Shown: positions 10,932 through 22,734 of the stretch, piece after piece | Layout of the letters: each line of letters begins with the position of its first letter | Position numbering within the stretch: position 1 is the stretch's first letter | NCBI GenBank assembly: GCA_031308135.1 | Contig: JAHLJT010009436.1 | Coordinates: forward strand, 215,301,420 to 215,365,419 | Length of the DNA stretch: 64,000 nucleotides | Direction of reading: 5' to 3' | From: Acheta domesticus | Lineage: Eukaryota > Arthropoda > Insecta > Orthoptera > Gryllidae | Notes under the pieces: model-generated | Seen by the model: the letters and a program-made list of their open reading frames with translations, nothing else | Databases searched by the model: none | What the model was told of the DNA's origin: nothing | Program-made: the position numbers and the translations under genes

Positions 10932-11243
10932 AGAATAAGAGGTCGAAGCGAAAACAGCGCAGACGAAAGGAACAGTGAAGGCGACACAGAGAATATATCA
11001 CTGCAGAAATATCAAGCACCATTCACACTTGACACCTTGTTCGCATTATAAACTGCATTTATCGCAGCACATTTGAAAACATTTCTATTTGTTATAAATA
11101 CAGAGGAAGTATTATTTCAATCCTTTTTTAGGTACAGTCGTCAGTGTTGTCAATGGTGCTTAATATGCCTGCAGTGATATATTCTCTGTGTCGCCTTCAC
11201 TGTTACTTTCGTCTGCGCTGTTTTCGCTTCGCCCTCTTATTCT
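10932..11243. repeat. Imperfect hairpin, 92-bp inverted arms
   Basis: Arms 10932-11023 and 11152-11243 are reverse complements with about five mismatches in 92, separated by a 128-bp loop. Outer ends start AGAATAAGAGG; inner ends are AGCACCATT. If transcribed in either direction, the product would fold into a long hairpin. It may be a foldback MITE or an inverted duplication of a dispersed repeat, since 9530-9678 is homologous to the loop plus one arm. No clear target duplication was found. Confidence 0.85.
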
Positions 11244-11279
11244 TGCAGCTTGAAGTTACAAACCCGTCACAGGAAACCA

Positions 11280-11620
11280 AGGGATTCCGCTCGAAAAAAG
11301 GTCCTCGCGCGCGACCAAGCGAGGGGCGGGACGCCAGGGCCGCCCCCGCGCCGCTCGGCAGCCAGCCCGACCGCGCGGGTCTCGCGTGGGCGCGTAACGC
11401 GAGTCGATCGAAGGCGTTAACGACGCCGCGCCGCGCCGCCGCCGCCGGCCCGGGGGCGGAGGGCGAGCGGGAGGCGGCGTGTCTGCAATTAAACAGCTCG
11501 GCTTTCGGCGGCCGCACCTCGCGCCGCCCGCCGAGTGGGAGAGAGGGGGGATCGTCGAGTGCGGCGGCCGTGATTGCGGAGCGGTCCGCGAGCAGCGTTT
11601 AAAGCTGAAGTCCGAGTTCC
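11280..11620. other. CpG island
   Basis: CpG-dense block starting just after the hairpin, with GCCGCGCCGCGCC near 11425-11445. Both-strand open frames (104-167 codons) are composition-driven. Confidence 0.5.
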
Positions 11621-11803
11621 CTGTACTCGGCCACGCGGGGCGAGACGTAATGAAACGGTGGGACTGTGAGTGGGTGAAGCAGTGGATGCGAAGTGAAGAG
11701 AGGCAAATTGAAGTCTGAATGCCTAGGGTTACACACGGCAGGAGTAAAGCACTGTACAATAAAGAAAGAGTCCACAGAACACTACCTAAAATTTTTTCTC
11801 ATC

Positions 11804-11849
11804 AATAATAATAATAATAATAATAATAATAGTACTACTAATAATAATT
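11804..11849 (+). repeat. (AAT)n microsatellite
   Basis: About nine AAT units, a short AGTACTACT interruption, then further AAT units. Confidence 0.9.
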
Positions 11850-12250
11850 ACAAATTAACTTTACTTTTATTTTCTACAAAATAATATGTTCTCGTAATGT
11901 CATAACCATAATCGCATCTCTTCACACTATTCTTTAACAACCACAAATTCATACTATTCCATTACTCATAAAATATTGTTTGGAAATACAATTTAATTAT
12001 TTATCACTTCTAGTAGCACACATTCAATCCAATACAAACAAACGTATACTGAGTGGCACCGCTAAGTGGAAGATTACAATGTTAAATTTTCCAGTTAATC
12101 GTATTTAATTTTGCGCCATTCAATGCTCCACAAATATTTCATAAGTTCCTTATCTCTTTGTGCGCATCAATAGCCCAGGTATAACACCGAGCATTAAAAA
12201 GTACTGCCTTCTCCTTGAAAACGTAAATTCCGACTCATATCATCCGGCCA
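11850..12250. other. AT-rich sequence, nothing recognised
   Basis: No gene, inverted repeat or tandem repeat seen. Confidence 0.5.
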
Positions 12251-13210
12251 GTGCGTGCGAACGGTCAGGAACTCGAGCGTCGCCAAGAATCCAGTTAAGA
12301 AAATTGCCTCGGCGCCGGCGAGAAGGACGCGGTGCGCAGGCCATAAACCGCAAAGCCTCGCGACGAAGCGGAAGCGGTGAGGAGGAGAGGGGCAGGGGGG
12401 CAGGGGGGATGGGGTTGGCGAGGAGGAGGCAGCAGAAGCAACGAGGGAAGTGGGAGCGCCGGAAACTGCGGATGGTGACGCGGAAAAGGTTAGAGAGGAC
12501 ACGCGATCAAAACGCACAAGGACATAGGGAAAGCGCGGGGAGATGTCATGAGAATGTAGGGTGGGGGGAGCTGAAGAGAGAGAGAGAAAGAGAGGGAGGG
12601 GAGAGGAAGGGGAGAGAAAGTGGATCGGGCGTGAAGCAGTGAAGAGAGAGTGGAATGGACGTGGGGAAGTGTGGGCAAAAAAAAAAGGTGAGGAAGAGGG
12701 TGTGCGGAGGAAGTAGACACTGTAGGGAGCATGAAGTAGGTTGTTGAGAGAGATTGGGGAAGGCGCCAGAAGGACACGAAGAGAAAGTGAAGAGAGTGGG
12801 GTGAGCTGGAGAGGTCTGAACAGAAGTTGTGAAGCAAGACGGGAGGTCGTGGGAGGAGCGTAAAGAGGGTGTGGAAATAGTGAGTCTAAGATAAGTGAGA
12901 ATAAGGTAAGGAGAGCACGAAAAAGGCAGCAGGAGTAGTGCGACGTATGCGGTAAGTGGGAAGGCGTGGGAGAGGCTGGGCAGCGCGAGGACGAAGCGGA
13001 AGCGGCGTGAATGATATCGACGCAGAGGCGTGGGTGGCGAGGGCGGAGGGAGAAGCAACAGCAGGCGGACGCTGACTCCGCAGCGCGTCTTCGCGGTGGG
13101 TCTCGCCGGAAGATAGCGCGCTCCAGCGACGGAGATATGCACAAGAGAGGGCGAAACAAGACGCAAGAGCTCCCGCCACCCGTGAAGTATCCTCACGACG
13201 ACGGCATTTT
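12250..13210. other. GC- then purine-rich strand-asymmetric tract
   Basis: CpG-rich to about 12480, then strongly G/A-rich on the plus strand (GA runs at 12570-12600) to about 12960, then CpG-rich again. Overlapping minus frames of 321, 320 and 115 codons here encode Ser/Pro/Leu/Phe-rich, low-complexity peptides in more than one phase over the same DNA, so they are artefacts of pyrimidine bias. Confidence 0.55.
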
Positions 13211-14420
13211 TAAAGGAATAAAATCTTGAAATGAAATTCGTCTTAACGACTGGGTGTGTTAAGTTTAAAAATGAAAACAACGAGTAAGCAAAGAAAGCAG
13301 ATGTGCTCGTTATAAAAACGTGTAATGAGCTGTTAGTGTTAATTACATTTGAAGATTTGATACAATCAAACATTAAAGCCAGAGCGCGAGAAGCCGAGAG
13401 CCAGAATCGCAAACGAGTGGCTTCCTGGAAAGAACGGGCTTTCCTGTAATTTCTGACGTTTCGTTTTTGTTGGCAGCTAAATATAATTCTTCCGAGAAGA
13501 GCATTCATTTTTTTGAACTGAAAAGATAATACTATTATTATTTTCGTTCATTTATGATCCGAAATTAGCGAATAGCTTAGGATGACAGCACATTGACTCT
13601 ATTAAGATTAACTACGACCTGACTGGACTGTAGATGACTTCGTAAAGTTAAAGCTGCTCGTGACTCACCCAAAGCGAAGTTTTGCGTTTTTGGCAAAAAC
13701 AGCTTGCTTACCTGCAAAAAACAAACAAACAATGCATTAGAATGGCCGATACTAATAATAATCAGACTTCCACATAGCATATATAGCAGTGTATAAAGAT
13801 TTGCCACAGTACTGAGTTTTTTAATATAATAAGGTTGTGCATTGTACTCCTTCCTTTGTTTCCATGTTTCCTATAATTTAGTAATACGTTGTTAATTGTT
13901 AGATTCGTTTTTCGGTGTACGAATTATATACCATTGACTTCTGATTACGTAATATAATGGAATTCTCAAACTATTTTGGAAAATGCAGACCATAAGACGT
14001 CAATTAACAAATGCCATGAAATTCACCGCAGTTGGTAATAATAAAGTAGCTCTGAGTTCTTTGTGAATTGTGTTATGTTATTTCAACTAACACATACAAT
14101 TATACTCCAAGAACACATAAGTTATCTTTCTGCAATACAATTTTGCAGAGATCAACAGATAAGTGGTTTCAATGCAAGGATGCGGCATATAACGTCTTTA
14201 AATAGTAATTGCAATGGTGAAAATAGGAGCCCACGATTCTTTCCTTAGTTCTCATTAATTTCAGAGGCACATTTGAAATTATACGTTCGAACAATAAGTA
14301 CCAAGAACATCACCACTCCTTCTCTAAACGATCCTATCCAACGACAAAATTAGTGACTCACAATTCACGATACATATTTCCCATCCGCAGTCCCAAATCT
14401 TGATACGAAGCTAATACAAA
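13210..14420. other. AT-rich sequence, nothing recognised
   Basis: Only short frames (up to 76 codons) without recognisable domains. No repeat structure seen. Confidence 0.5.
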
Positions 14421-14429
14421 CTCGAAAAG

Positions 14430-15060
14430 TGGCCCGGGAACATCGTGCAGAAGAAGCGAAAAGCTTCCGATAAGCCTTCCGCAACTGCAGGAACCGCGCG
14501 CAGGCCTTCAGGAGGGGATGTATTATCTGGCAGCAATCGCGCGCCGAGCCGGCAGTGGAACTTTCTCGTCTTCGTCGCAAAACTGCGGCGAGGGTCGGCG
14601 GGGAGAAGGTGGCAATGGGGAGGTGGAAACGCTGACTAAGGGAGTACTGATGTTACCAAATGCAATAAAATTCCCGAGACGAAGACAGTGGGTTTCCAAT
14701 GTGCATCGACTGATTACGACTGGTTAGTGATCAGTAATCACATTGTCGATGGCAGTTACAATCGCATTGTATTGACGACTGCGGTCGACGTTGACAGCAA
14801 TAAAAATATTATTCACAGCAATATTATAATAATAATTAATAATAATGTCACAATTGCGTCAAATAACTACTTAGTAGATTAAAGTCTGTGTGGATGGCAT
14901 TTATGCATGCACTCAGAGGTCAATATTAAGAACCACCGAGGACGAAATACGTTTCCATTGCGAGCTCGATGACCCATATACCAGAATAATAGTGTCTCAA
15001 AGCTGTTTTTGCACGCGGTACGAAACCGATGACAGAGGCGCGACAACGAGGCTGAGGACA
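14430..15060. other. Short CpG-rich block and AT-rich spacer
   Basis: 14430-14620 is GC-rich; 14640-15060 is AT-rich with an imperfect AAT tract (14808-14850). No supported gene. Confidence 0.45.
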
Positions 15061-15069
15061 ACGACCTAA

Positions 15070-15600
15070 GCGGCGTCCGCCGGCGCGGCAGAGAGTGACA
15101 GCGGCAGCAAAGCAGGCAGCGGAAACGCCGCCGCGCTCCCCCGCAGGGGTGGCGTGCCTTGTGGCAGTAAACGGCGCGGAGGCCTCGCCCCGCGGCGGCG
15201 CCGATCAAATGCAATCGCCGCCATCAACGTCTTCCTTGGAGGCGGCGGGACGCGACGGCGCCCTCCTCAGGCGGCACGGCGTACAGCAGTTGCGGGATTA
15301 TAGGGGGGTCAACAATAGCGGCGGCGACGGAGGCGGAGGTGGAGGCAGAGGAGAAGGCGGTGGGGCAGGCGGAGACGGACACGGAGATGGAGGCGGAGAC
15401 GGTGGCGGAGATGGAGGCGGCGTGGTCGGCGTGGTCGGCGGGGGCGGCGCGGGCGGCGGGGGCGGCGGAGGCGGCGGGGACTGCGGGGGCGGCGGGGACT
15501 GCGGGGGCGGCGGGGGCGGCGGGGGCGGTGAGGGCGGTGAGGGCGGCGGGGGCGGTGAGGGCGGAGGTTATAGTGAGGTAGCCGTGGCGGATGCAGCAAC
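15070..15600 (+). repeat. CpG island ending in a GGNGGC-type minisatellite
   Basis: From about 15315 to 15570 the plus strand is a degenerate GGC/GGNGGC array of mixed 6-, 9- and 15-bp periods. Because the periods are multiples of three, all three phases stay open and give poly-Gly (175 codons), poly-Ala or poly-Arg/His-Pro frames. The upstream part (15095-15300) is CpG-rich. A true Gly-rich protein is possible but unsupported. Confidence 0.7.
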
Positions 15601-16140
15601 GGTTGCATTCGCGTTCGAGTGATGGTAGCGTTGGCAGGGGTGGCAGCAGCTTCATCTGTACTGGCCGTCCCTCCCTGAGGAGTCGTACTGAAGATGTCAT
15701 TATGTGCGCCAAGGATTCACACAGATACTTCTTTTTCTGAGAGCATTTCGGTGGAGCCCCTATTGCCGTCTATGACATCTACGACACAATCTTTTGGTGT
15801 TTCAGCTATTGCCCTTCATACATGGCGACAATCGTGTTTGGATCAAGCGCAAATACATGACAAACACCGCCCAATTCTTTTCAATTGAATCGTTTCCATA
15901 ATGACAAAGTGCTTTTAACATTAGAGAAATACAATCATGCAATATTTTGGAACTGTAATACGTTAAGTAGTCCAAGAATAGCAATTGATTATAAGGAGCG
16001 AAAGTTTTTCAATGCCTCACTATTTGTCTGGCGTCTATAAGTTTATATCGGCAACACCAGAAATCTCGCCATATCTTCGCCATATCCTCGAAAGCAGTAC
16101 CAGCCATTCACAGACTAGAGGCTGCTGTCGCCGCTGAGGC
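15600..16140. other. Mixed sequence, nothing recognised
   Basis: Intermediate then AT-rich composition, with only short frames of no recognisable family. Confidence 0.45.
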
Positions 16141-16310
16141 TTGCATTTCCGACTGTAATATCTCCGCCCTTGTCGCCTCTCAGCCGCGCCAAGACGTCCC
16201 CGTCGTCTCTCTTCACCCCCGCACCGACGAACGCCCTTCCCCACCTTCCCCTACTCCGGCCGATCTTCCCTTCCCCGCACGCCGTCCTTTACGCTACCGC
16301 CGGAGTTACT

Positions 16311-16500
16311 CGCGCAATCTCCGACACAATCGCCGATACCGCGTCCATCCCACCACCCGCTCATCACCGGTCGCCGTTGACGCCTCATTGCAGCGGCTTC
16401 GCTGTAGACGCACGCATTTCCGGCTGCAGCGTCCCCGACGCTGGCGCCGCATCATCCTCGCCAAGACCCCCATCCCCACCCCACCCCACCTTCCGCAAGG
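16311..16500 (+). repeat. Diverged GC-rich dispersed repeat, copy 1
   Basis: Shares ordered blocks with 17105-17265: TCTCCGACACA, a CACC-rich stretch with ATCACCG, then GACGCACGCATTTCCG, GCATC/CGTC and CCCCATCCCCACC-like sequence. Identity is moderate. It lies in a C-rich island (16150-16570). Confidence 0.55.
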
Positions 16501-16569
16501 ATCGCGATTCGCTCCGCCCTCACTCGCGACAGCTCCGCCAGCGTCTACACATTGGCAAGATTGGCAGTA

Positions 16570-17060
16570 ATATGCGTACGCTTACGAAAGAATCAGATGG
16601 TTAGGGAAGAGAAAAATATTCAGAATTGACAATCAAGTATTTTAAATTATTATTTATTAATTTATTACAATTAGAAATCTCCGAGTTAAAAGTATGCAAG
16701 AATCACTCTCACATGGAATGTTGCGCTGAATTATCCTACAGTTGTTTTTTTTTTTTATTTACAGAAGTTCCTTTAAAAGGGGGGACGTTTTAAAATATTT
16801 ACCAATAATAACTAGCAAAATATTCAACGTGTTGGCCGACTATTAAAACATTCAGTCCTTTTGGCATTGCGTTAGCTGTGACGGTGTCCTCCAATCGCGT
16901 GCGGAGGATGTCATGATAGTGACGTTCAGGCTCCCGATTGGATGACAGCGTCACAGCTCACGAACTGGCAACGGAATGTTTTAATCAAAGTATACTGTAT
17001 TTGTTGTCCCATCCCATCCTTGGTCACTTGCATCAGCATGTGTTCTACAAAGAGAATTAT
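16570..17060. other. AT-rich sequence between two related islands
   Basis: No gene recognised. A poly-T run lies at about 16745-16757. Confidence 0.5.
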
Positions 17061-17104
17061 TCTCACAATCATGGTCGTGGCCTCCACCGCCCCTTCCACC
17101 CTCC

Positions 17105-17265
17105 CCTGTCTCCGACACATTTCCTCCACCCCCCACCCTCCAATCACCGTCGGCCGTCGTCGGCGGCGCATGATCGCGGCCGCCGCTTCGTGGCAGACGC
17201 ACGCATTTCCGCCCGCTGCATCTCCGGCGTTGTCGCCGCATCAGCCGCGCCCCCGTCCCCACCCC
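17105..17265 (+). repeat. Diverged GC-rich dispersed repeat, copy 2
   Basis: Partner of 16311-16500, about 790 bp downstream in the same orientation. It lies in a CpG-rich block (17090-17510) whose both-strand frames (148-202 codons) are Pro/Ala/Arg-rich artefacts. Confidence 0.55.
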
Positions 17266-17539
17266 CGCCCGCGCCCTCTCTCCGCGCCACGCGTTCCGCA
17301 CCACCCGCGCCAAACGAGGGCGCCGCCGCCGCCGCCACAGCAGCTGCGATACTGCGCGCTTCCGGCGCGGGCGGACCCCCGGAAATGACGGCGGGCCGCG
17401 CGTCTTATCGCCGTGACTCACCGGAAGCGTGGCCCGTGAGCCGCGCCCTCCGCCTTCGTCTTCTTCTTCGCGAACGGCTCCCGCCGATCGGCCCTCTCGC
17501 CTCAGGCATGGGGCCAATTCCGAGACTGGTTCTTATCGG

Positions 17540-20480
17540 AGAATGAATGCCGAAAGTTGAATGCCATCGCTACTAAGCAAAATGAAGTAGAGAAAATACA
17601 CATCTTAAAGTGACCACTAACTTACAATTTCATAAAATTTGAAAAATCAAAAAAGTCACCAGTCACCACCCGAAACCAATTCCCCTTGCGCGCAGATATT
17701 GAAAGAAAACTATGCTTCCTTCGATCATGTGAGAGGTGTTATGATGATTTCGTTAGCAACTCGGGAACGTCGGTTTTGTTAAAATATTTAGTTTATTCAA
17801 GAGTTTTGCGAGAGTGCTTTTATTTTCACGAGTACTGCACGTGCAACGTATTATAAAACTTCGGTATGTTTTTTTTCAGCAGCATTTTTGCTAACACGCC
17901 ACTAGTATCAATATAATAACATTAGAAGCATTTTTCTGCTTCATGAAGCATTATAAACGCATATATATTAATATAATAATCATTAAGAGTTGTTTCGCAT
18001 TGTCGAATTAAAAATTTAATTGTAAGAAAGGAGTAACTAATAGTGTCTTCCAAATAAAATCACGCACTGGAGAAATAATTTAATGGAAGAATAATGTTCT
18101 TTAGAGTGAAACAATAGCAAAAATTGTAAGTATATTATCTTGGAACATTCCCCTAGAACAACATTTTACAAAATTTGTCCAAATGAACCTGAAGTTCATT
18201 TGACATACTTCCTTCAATAACAAAATTAACTTCTGTGACATAATATTGACGGAAAAATGTCCATGATGTTTTCTTTGAGCTTCTCCAAAATCACAATTTG
18301 CAAACTTCATAATTAAAACAATATTGAAAAAAATGCTGTATGTACACTCTTTCAAATGAGCATCGCCATGTTACCCACTAACGTAATATTTTTTGCGGTT
18401 TCGAATCCCAGTTCTACGTGTAATTCATTTACGTGCATTTTTGGGGTTTGTTCTCTGTTGATCTCACTCTCATTAACAAGCGTTATTTTTTCAACGTTAA
18501 ATAAGCTCGTGTTCATTCATTAATACGCTAGGGAAATGAGATATAAAAAAACGTGACATCACGAGCAGTCGTGTTTCAGTGTATCATTTGAAAATGCTTT
18601 AATTACGTCATTGTTTTCAGTCCAGGAATCACATTTGTTCTGAATTCCCACAATCGTGCTCGATAACTCAAAGATTTCTTAATTTTGCCAACCACCCGAT
18701 TAGAAGTGATGGAAGCAATTATACACATTTTATTGTGGATTAAGCAAACGACTTAGCGTCCTGTAAGAATCACAAGAACCACTTAACTAGACACCTCACG
18801 CCTAGGCTCAAACCAACATTCCCTGTGTTAGTTTTATTTACACGAGCACTTGAATTTAATGTCGAAGAAATGCATGTCTACAAACTATTCTTCTTTTGGA
18901 TACATTAATTTATATTTACAGAATTTATATTAACCGTCCAGGTGCCATCTAAATTGGAGCTCATCAAAAAAGAAATGGAAACGACCATAATGTAAAAATT
19001 AACACGTTTTGCACATTTTGAAGAAAGCTCAAATTGCTCACAACACAATTTTCTACATAGTACATCAGACATTCGAACCTTAGTACCTAGAGACGGAAGG
19101 TGACTATTTCAACCTCTCCACCGCGGATAGTCCATATTTGCTCTGCGTAACCACTCCATTTCTGCGTTGAATACGTGGCTACAAGATACACAGAAACACG
19201 CGTCGCGTCGTCTTGCCAGGCCCTCCAGGAGGAGGGAATGGAGGAGATTGGGGGAGGACGAGCCACGCGGGAGTTCCGACGACCTAGTACATTAGCCGGC
19301 AAAGCGGAATCAAGAGCGAGAGTGCGCACTTACGTACGGGTTACGCGAAATGGATAAAGCGAGCATTCGGAAGGCAAGCTCTCATCGAAATGTAGAACAA
19401 AGTAATGCACACAAAAAATTAAAAGAAACTGAAACGTCAAACAGATTCGTTCCCCTCAAATCGGAAAAGCCCAGAAAGGATTCAAAACTACGTAAAAAAT
19501 CATTCAAACTGTTCCAGTAAAAAAAATTACACTTTATTAGTCAAATCACATCGTGCACTAATAAACCAAGTACGTATATTTCATTACTCACAATAAAAAG
19601 TTCGTTGTATTCATAGCAATATGTACATCATATAGGGCCTACCAGTGCATTATTAATACATATTATGAAATGAACTGCATGTGATATTAATTTTTTTAGT
19701 TATGACCGAGTTTGCCAATAGCAGTTGGAAGGATTCCGCAAGAGAGAAGAGGACAAATGGTAAAATATGAAGTCGCGTATTAAATAAAATTATTCGAATG
19801 ACATACGTTGAAAAGCCACAATACTTTTACATCGTTTTTCCTTTTCATGTTATGAACAATTAGCGATCCATCTCTGTGATAATTAAAAAGGGCAATGCAA
19901 GCTTTCATTATCCTCGTTGTGTGGAGTTCTATTATCTCATTATATTCGCTTGCAGGAGTTACGGAGCCGGATGAACTTTCATCCGGGGTAGGGTTAGTAA
20001 GGTTAACGGCCCGAAAGCGGTAAATACACAATAGACTGCAGCGTCGACCACGAAATAAATTTTTATACGCGATCAATACTAGTAAAGATTTTAAAACAAA
20101 AATTCAACGTTCAGGCAAATCCAAACTAATCTTGATCGCCTCTGTTTTTATTGGCTACAAGTTTAAATATCTGTTCAATTCTATTATACACTATTATATA
20201 CTATTCAATACTACATTTTCGTTATTTGCACTCTGTAAATCTCAAGGAGATTTAATTGAAATGAATTGGGTAAGTGAAGAATTTTTAGAACATACTTATT
20301 CGTACTTTTCTTGGATTTCTAGTACAAATGCTGAAATAAGCGACATTTAATCCACATTTCCTCAACACGCTGAACATTTTATTTTTTTTTTCATCTTCCA
20401 TCTTCTCAATTTTCTGTTCCCAAGATTACGATTAAATTAACGTTCTCCACTTCCCACAAAACGCATATCTTCTTGCGAGA
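17540..20480. other. AT-rich sequence, nothing recognised
   Basis: About 2.9 kb of low-GC DNA with a small GC-rich patch at 19190-19340. Frames are at most 98 codons and unrecognised. Confidence 0.5.
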
Positions 20481-20486
20481 TGAAAC

Positions 20487-20588
20487 TTCACATTCACATT
20501 CACATTCACATTCACATTCACATTCATATTCATATTCACATTCACATTCGCATTCATTTTCATTCACAAACACATTTCATTCACATTC
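20487..20588 (+). repeat. (CATTCA)n hexanucleotide array
   Basis: About 17 units of ATTCAC-type hexamer with scattered substitutions, most regular in the first half. Confidence 0.9.
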
Positions 20589-20679
20589 GAGTATTCTACT
20601 GACACGGTGTTCGTATCTAAGGTGAACCAGTATCAAATATCTTTAAATTTAGTTCCCTGAATCTACGGCCAACTGAGCA

Positions 20680-21000
20680 ATCACGTGCGGTGTTTGGCGC
20701 TCGCCGCTCCCGAATTAGGGAGGGTGTCGATGGCGGCGGAGTGCGCGCGGGCCGAGGCGCACCGCGCTTCCGTCCACACCTCGCACGTGGCGTGCACACG
20801 TGGCGTGCACACGTGTGCCGACTAACGAGCATAGGACGCCGCCCACAGCGCGCTCTGTTTGCGCAGCCTTTTAAAAAGCCCCCACTCAAAATATTTGTGG
20901 GGCGCCGCGCCGCTACCGCCGCTCTCGTTGCATCCACCTCCGCTGCTGCTGCCGCTGACGTCACTACCTCGCAGATGCTTCCGCCACGCACACGTCGCTT
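20680..21000. other. CpG island with clustered CACGTG sites
   Basis: GC-rich block. At about 20780-20818 a 17-bp phrase of the type GCACACGTGGCGT is repeated, giving several CACGTG E-boxes. This could bind bHLH factors, but no promoter is demonstrated. Confidence 0.45.
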
Positions 21001-21284
21001 TTATAGGTACAAAACCTTGCTTTTCAAAGAAATCGACGGGATAGAACGCCTGGGCATTCAGTCCTCATCCTCAACAGATATGTGTGACTTACATTAGAGC
21101 ATATTTAAGTATAACCTTAGAGCAGTCTTCATTAACGTTCCTGTAGTTTAAGGTAGTTCTAGAGAGACCTGGATTTCCTGAAATATACCTGTTAGTTATT
21201 CTTCCACAAACTCCTATAACAGTTCTTATCCAATTCGGTCGCATATAATATATATTGTAATGTAGTCGTTATTAAGACTATAAA

Positions 21285-21345
21285 GTAGAGTCGCGATAAT
21301 CCGGGGATAATTTGGGCTGATGGTACTTCGGTTTACAAGGACAAA
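21285..21345 (+). mobile_element. Possible pogo/Tigger-like terminal sequence
   Basis: GTAGAGTCGCGATAATCCGG resembles the terminal repeats of pogo-superfamily transposons (an AGTAGAGTCTCGATTATCCG type). No matching opposite end was found nearby, so this would be an isolated fragment. Chance similarity is quite possible. Confidence 0.25.
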
Positions 21346-21514
21346 AGGAAAATACATAACGGAATATTCAACTGCAGGTACTAAGTCAAATTTAACATGT
21401 AGGAACTATTCAAATTGATATACACATACACACATGAGCGCGAACCGGTCACAACAATGTAGCAGGTAGCTTGACACTGGCACCAACCGCCGCACACGTG
21501 AACTTCGATGCAGT

Positions 21515-21591
21515 GTACTGTAGTACTCTACCGGGTACTGTAGTACTCTACCGAGTACTGTAGTACTCTACCGAGTACTGTAGTACTCTAC
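21515..21591 (+). repeat. 20-bp tandem repeat, about four units
   Basis: Unit GTACTGTAGTACTCTACCGA; three full units (the first ending CCGG) and a 17-bp partial one. Each unit contains the near-palindrome GTACTGTAGTAC. Confidence 0.95.
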
Positions 21592-21599
21592 AAAATCTT

Positions 21600-21960
21600 C
21601 GTCGCCGTCTTCTCCGTCTTCACGGCTGCGTTTCCGGAAAGGAGTCGCCTTCGCCGCCGACGGCTACCGCCGTTGTTGTTGCCTTCGCCGTTGTCGAGGT
21701 CGTGACCGTCGCCATCATTGCGGTCGTCGCGATCATAGCCATTGTCGCTGTCGTCGGTGTCCTCACCGTCCTCAGGATCGTCACCGTTCTCATCATCGTC
21801 TCCAACACCGCCACCAACGAAGGTGCTTGCTCTCGCCTCAGCGCTCCCGCCCGCGCTGTCGACAGTTTACCACAAGCTGCCATGTGCGGCGGGGGCGGGG
21901 AGGCTACCGGCGCTGCTGCGGACGTAAAGGTCTCGTGCAGACGAGGCGGATATATGCCAG
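21600..21960. other. GC-rich block with degenerate CGTCGC-type repeats
   Basis: From 21600 to 21810 the plus strand is a decayed array of CGTC/GTCGCC/ATCGTC phrases, giving Val/Ile/Ala-rich and Thr/Met-rich frames. It is GC-rich to about 21960. No gene supported. Confidence 0.5.
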
Positions 21961-21964
21961 AAGC

Positions 21965-22730
21965 AGGAAGCCGTGTTGATAATATTTCTGTCGTTCTGAA
22001 GGGGATGCTTTGTGCTTCTTTGGGAGAACAGTCGAGGCGGCTTCATCGAGACTGCGCTTCCTAAACAAACCTATTAATCAAAACGGCGGGTTGTTCCTCT
22101 TGTACCAGATTCACGAGTTCATGGTTTTGAGAGTGACCTCGATTATTCCGGTCAAATTCCAACAGATGTTTGAGTAACAATTCAAAGGATAAACGTACCT
22201 TCACTATCGTTCTTATAAATCATCCAACAAAGTTCCATATACATTAGTCATTTTCTAGAGGCTTACGCAAACATTTTGCTACCAAAAAAGATCAATGTTC
22301 TACGCTTTAAGAACAGGGCCTAAATGAGACAAAAGGTATTAATAAATGAATATATATCTTGGCCATGTTTATCATTTCTACAAGATTCATCACAGGCGTC
22401 ATTAATCAATTACTGTCTTGCCTCAAACGGTTGCGGCAGGGCCAGTCAAAACTCGACAACTCTTCTTTGATCTGCCAACCTTTGATATTTCTCTCTTCAG
22501 GTTTGCCTGAACTTCATGGTTTACCGAAGCAACACAGCTCTCAACGAAAATGACAAATTATCTCACGTCTGGAATACAATGCAAAACGAAATCTGGATCC
22601 TGTACTGCACGTGAGAGAACAAGATACGCACATAATCCTATAACATGTCAAGGTAGAATTACAGCACTTTGAGCAACCAACGGCAAAACTCGACTGAAGT
22701 ACAATACACACTATTTTTTCGTGTCAAGTT
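21965..22730. other. AT-rich sequence, nothing recognised
   Basis: No gene or repeat structure seen. Confidence 0.5.
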
Positions 22731-22734
22731 ACTT

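Noticed and set aside
12194..13508. Two minus frames of 321 and 320 codons
   Set aside because: They overlap in different phases over the same purine-biased DNA and encode Ser/Pro/Leu/Phe low-complexity peptides.
15095..15622. 175-codon Gly-rich protein
   Set aside because: A GGN-type repeat DNA gives poly-Gly, poly-Ala or poly-Arg according to phase. Cuticular or RNA-binding Gly-rich proteins were considered, but no signal peptide or unique motif is present.
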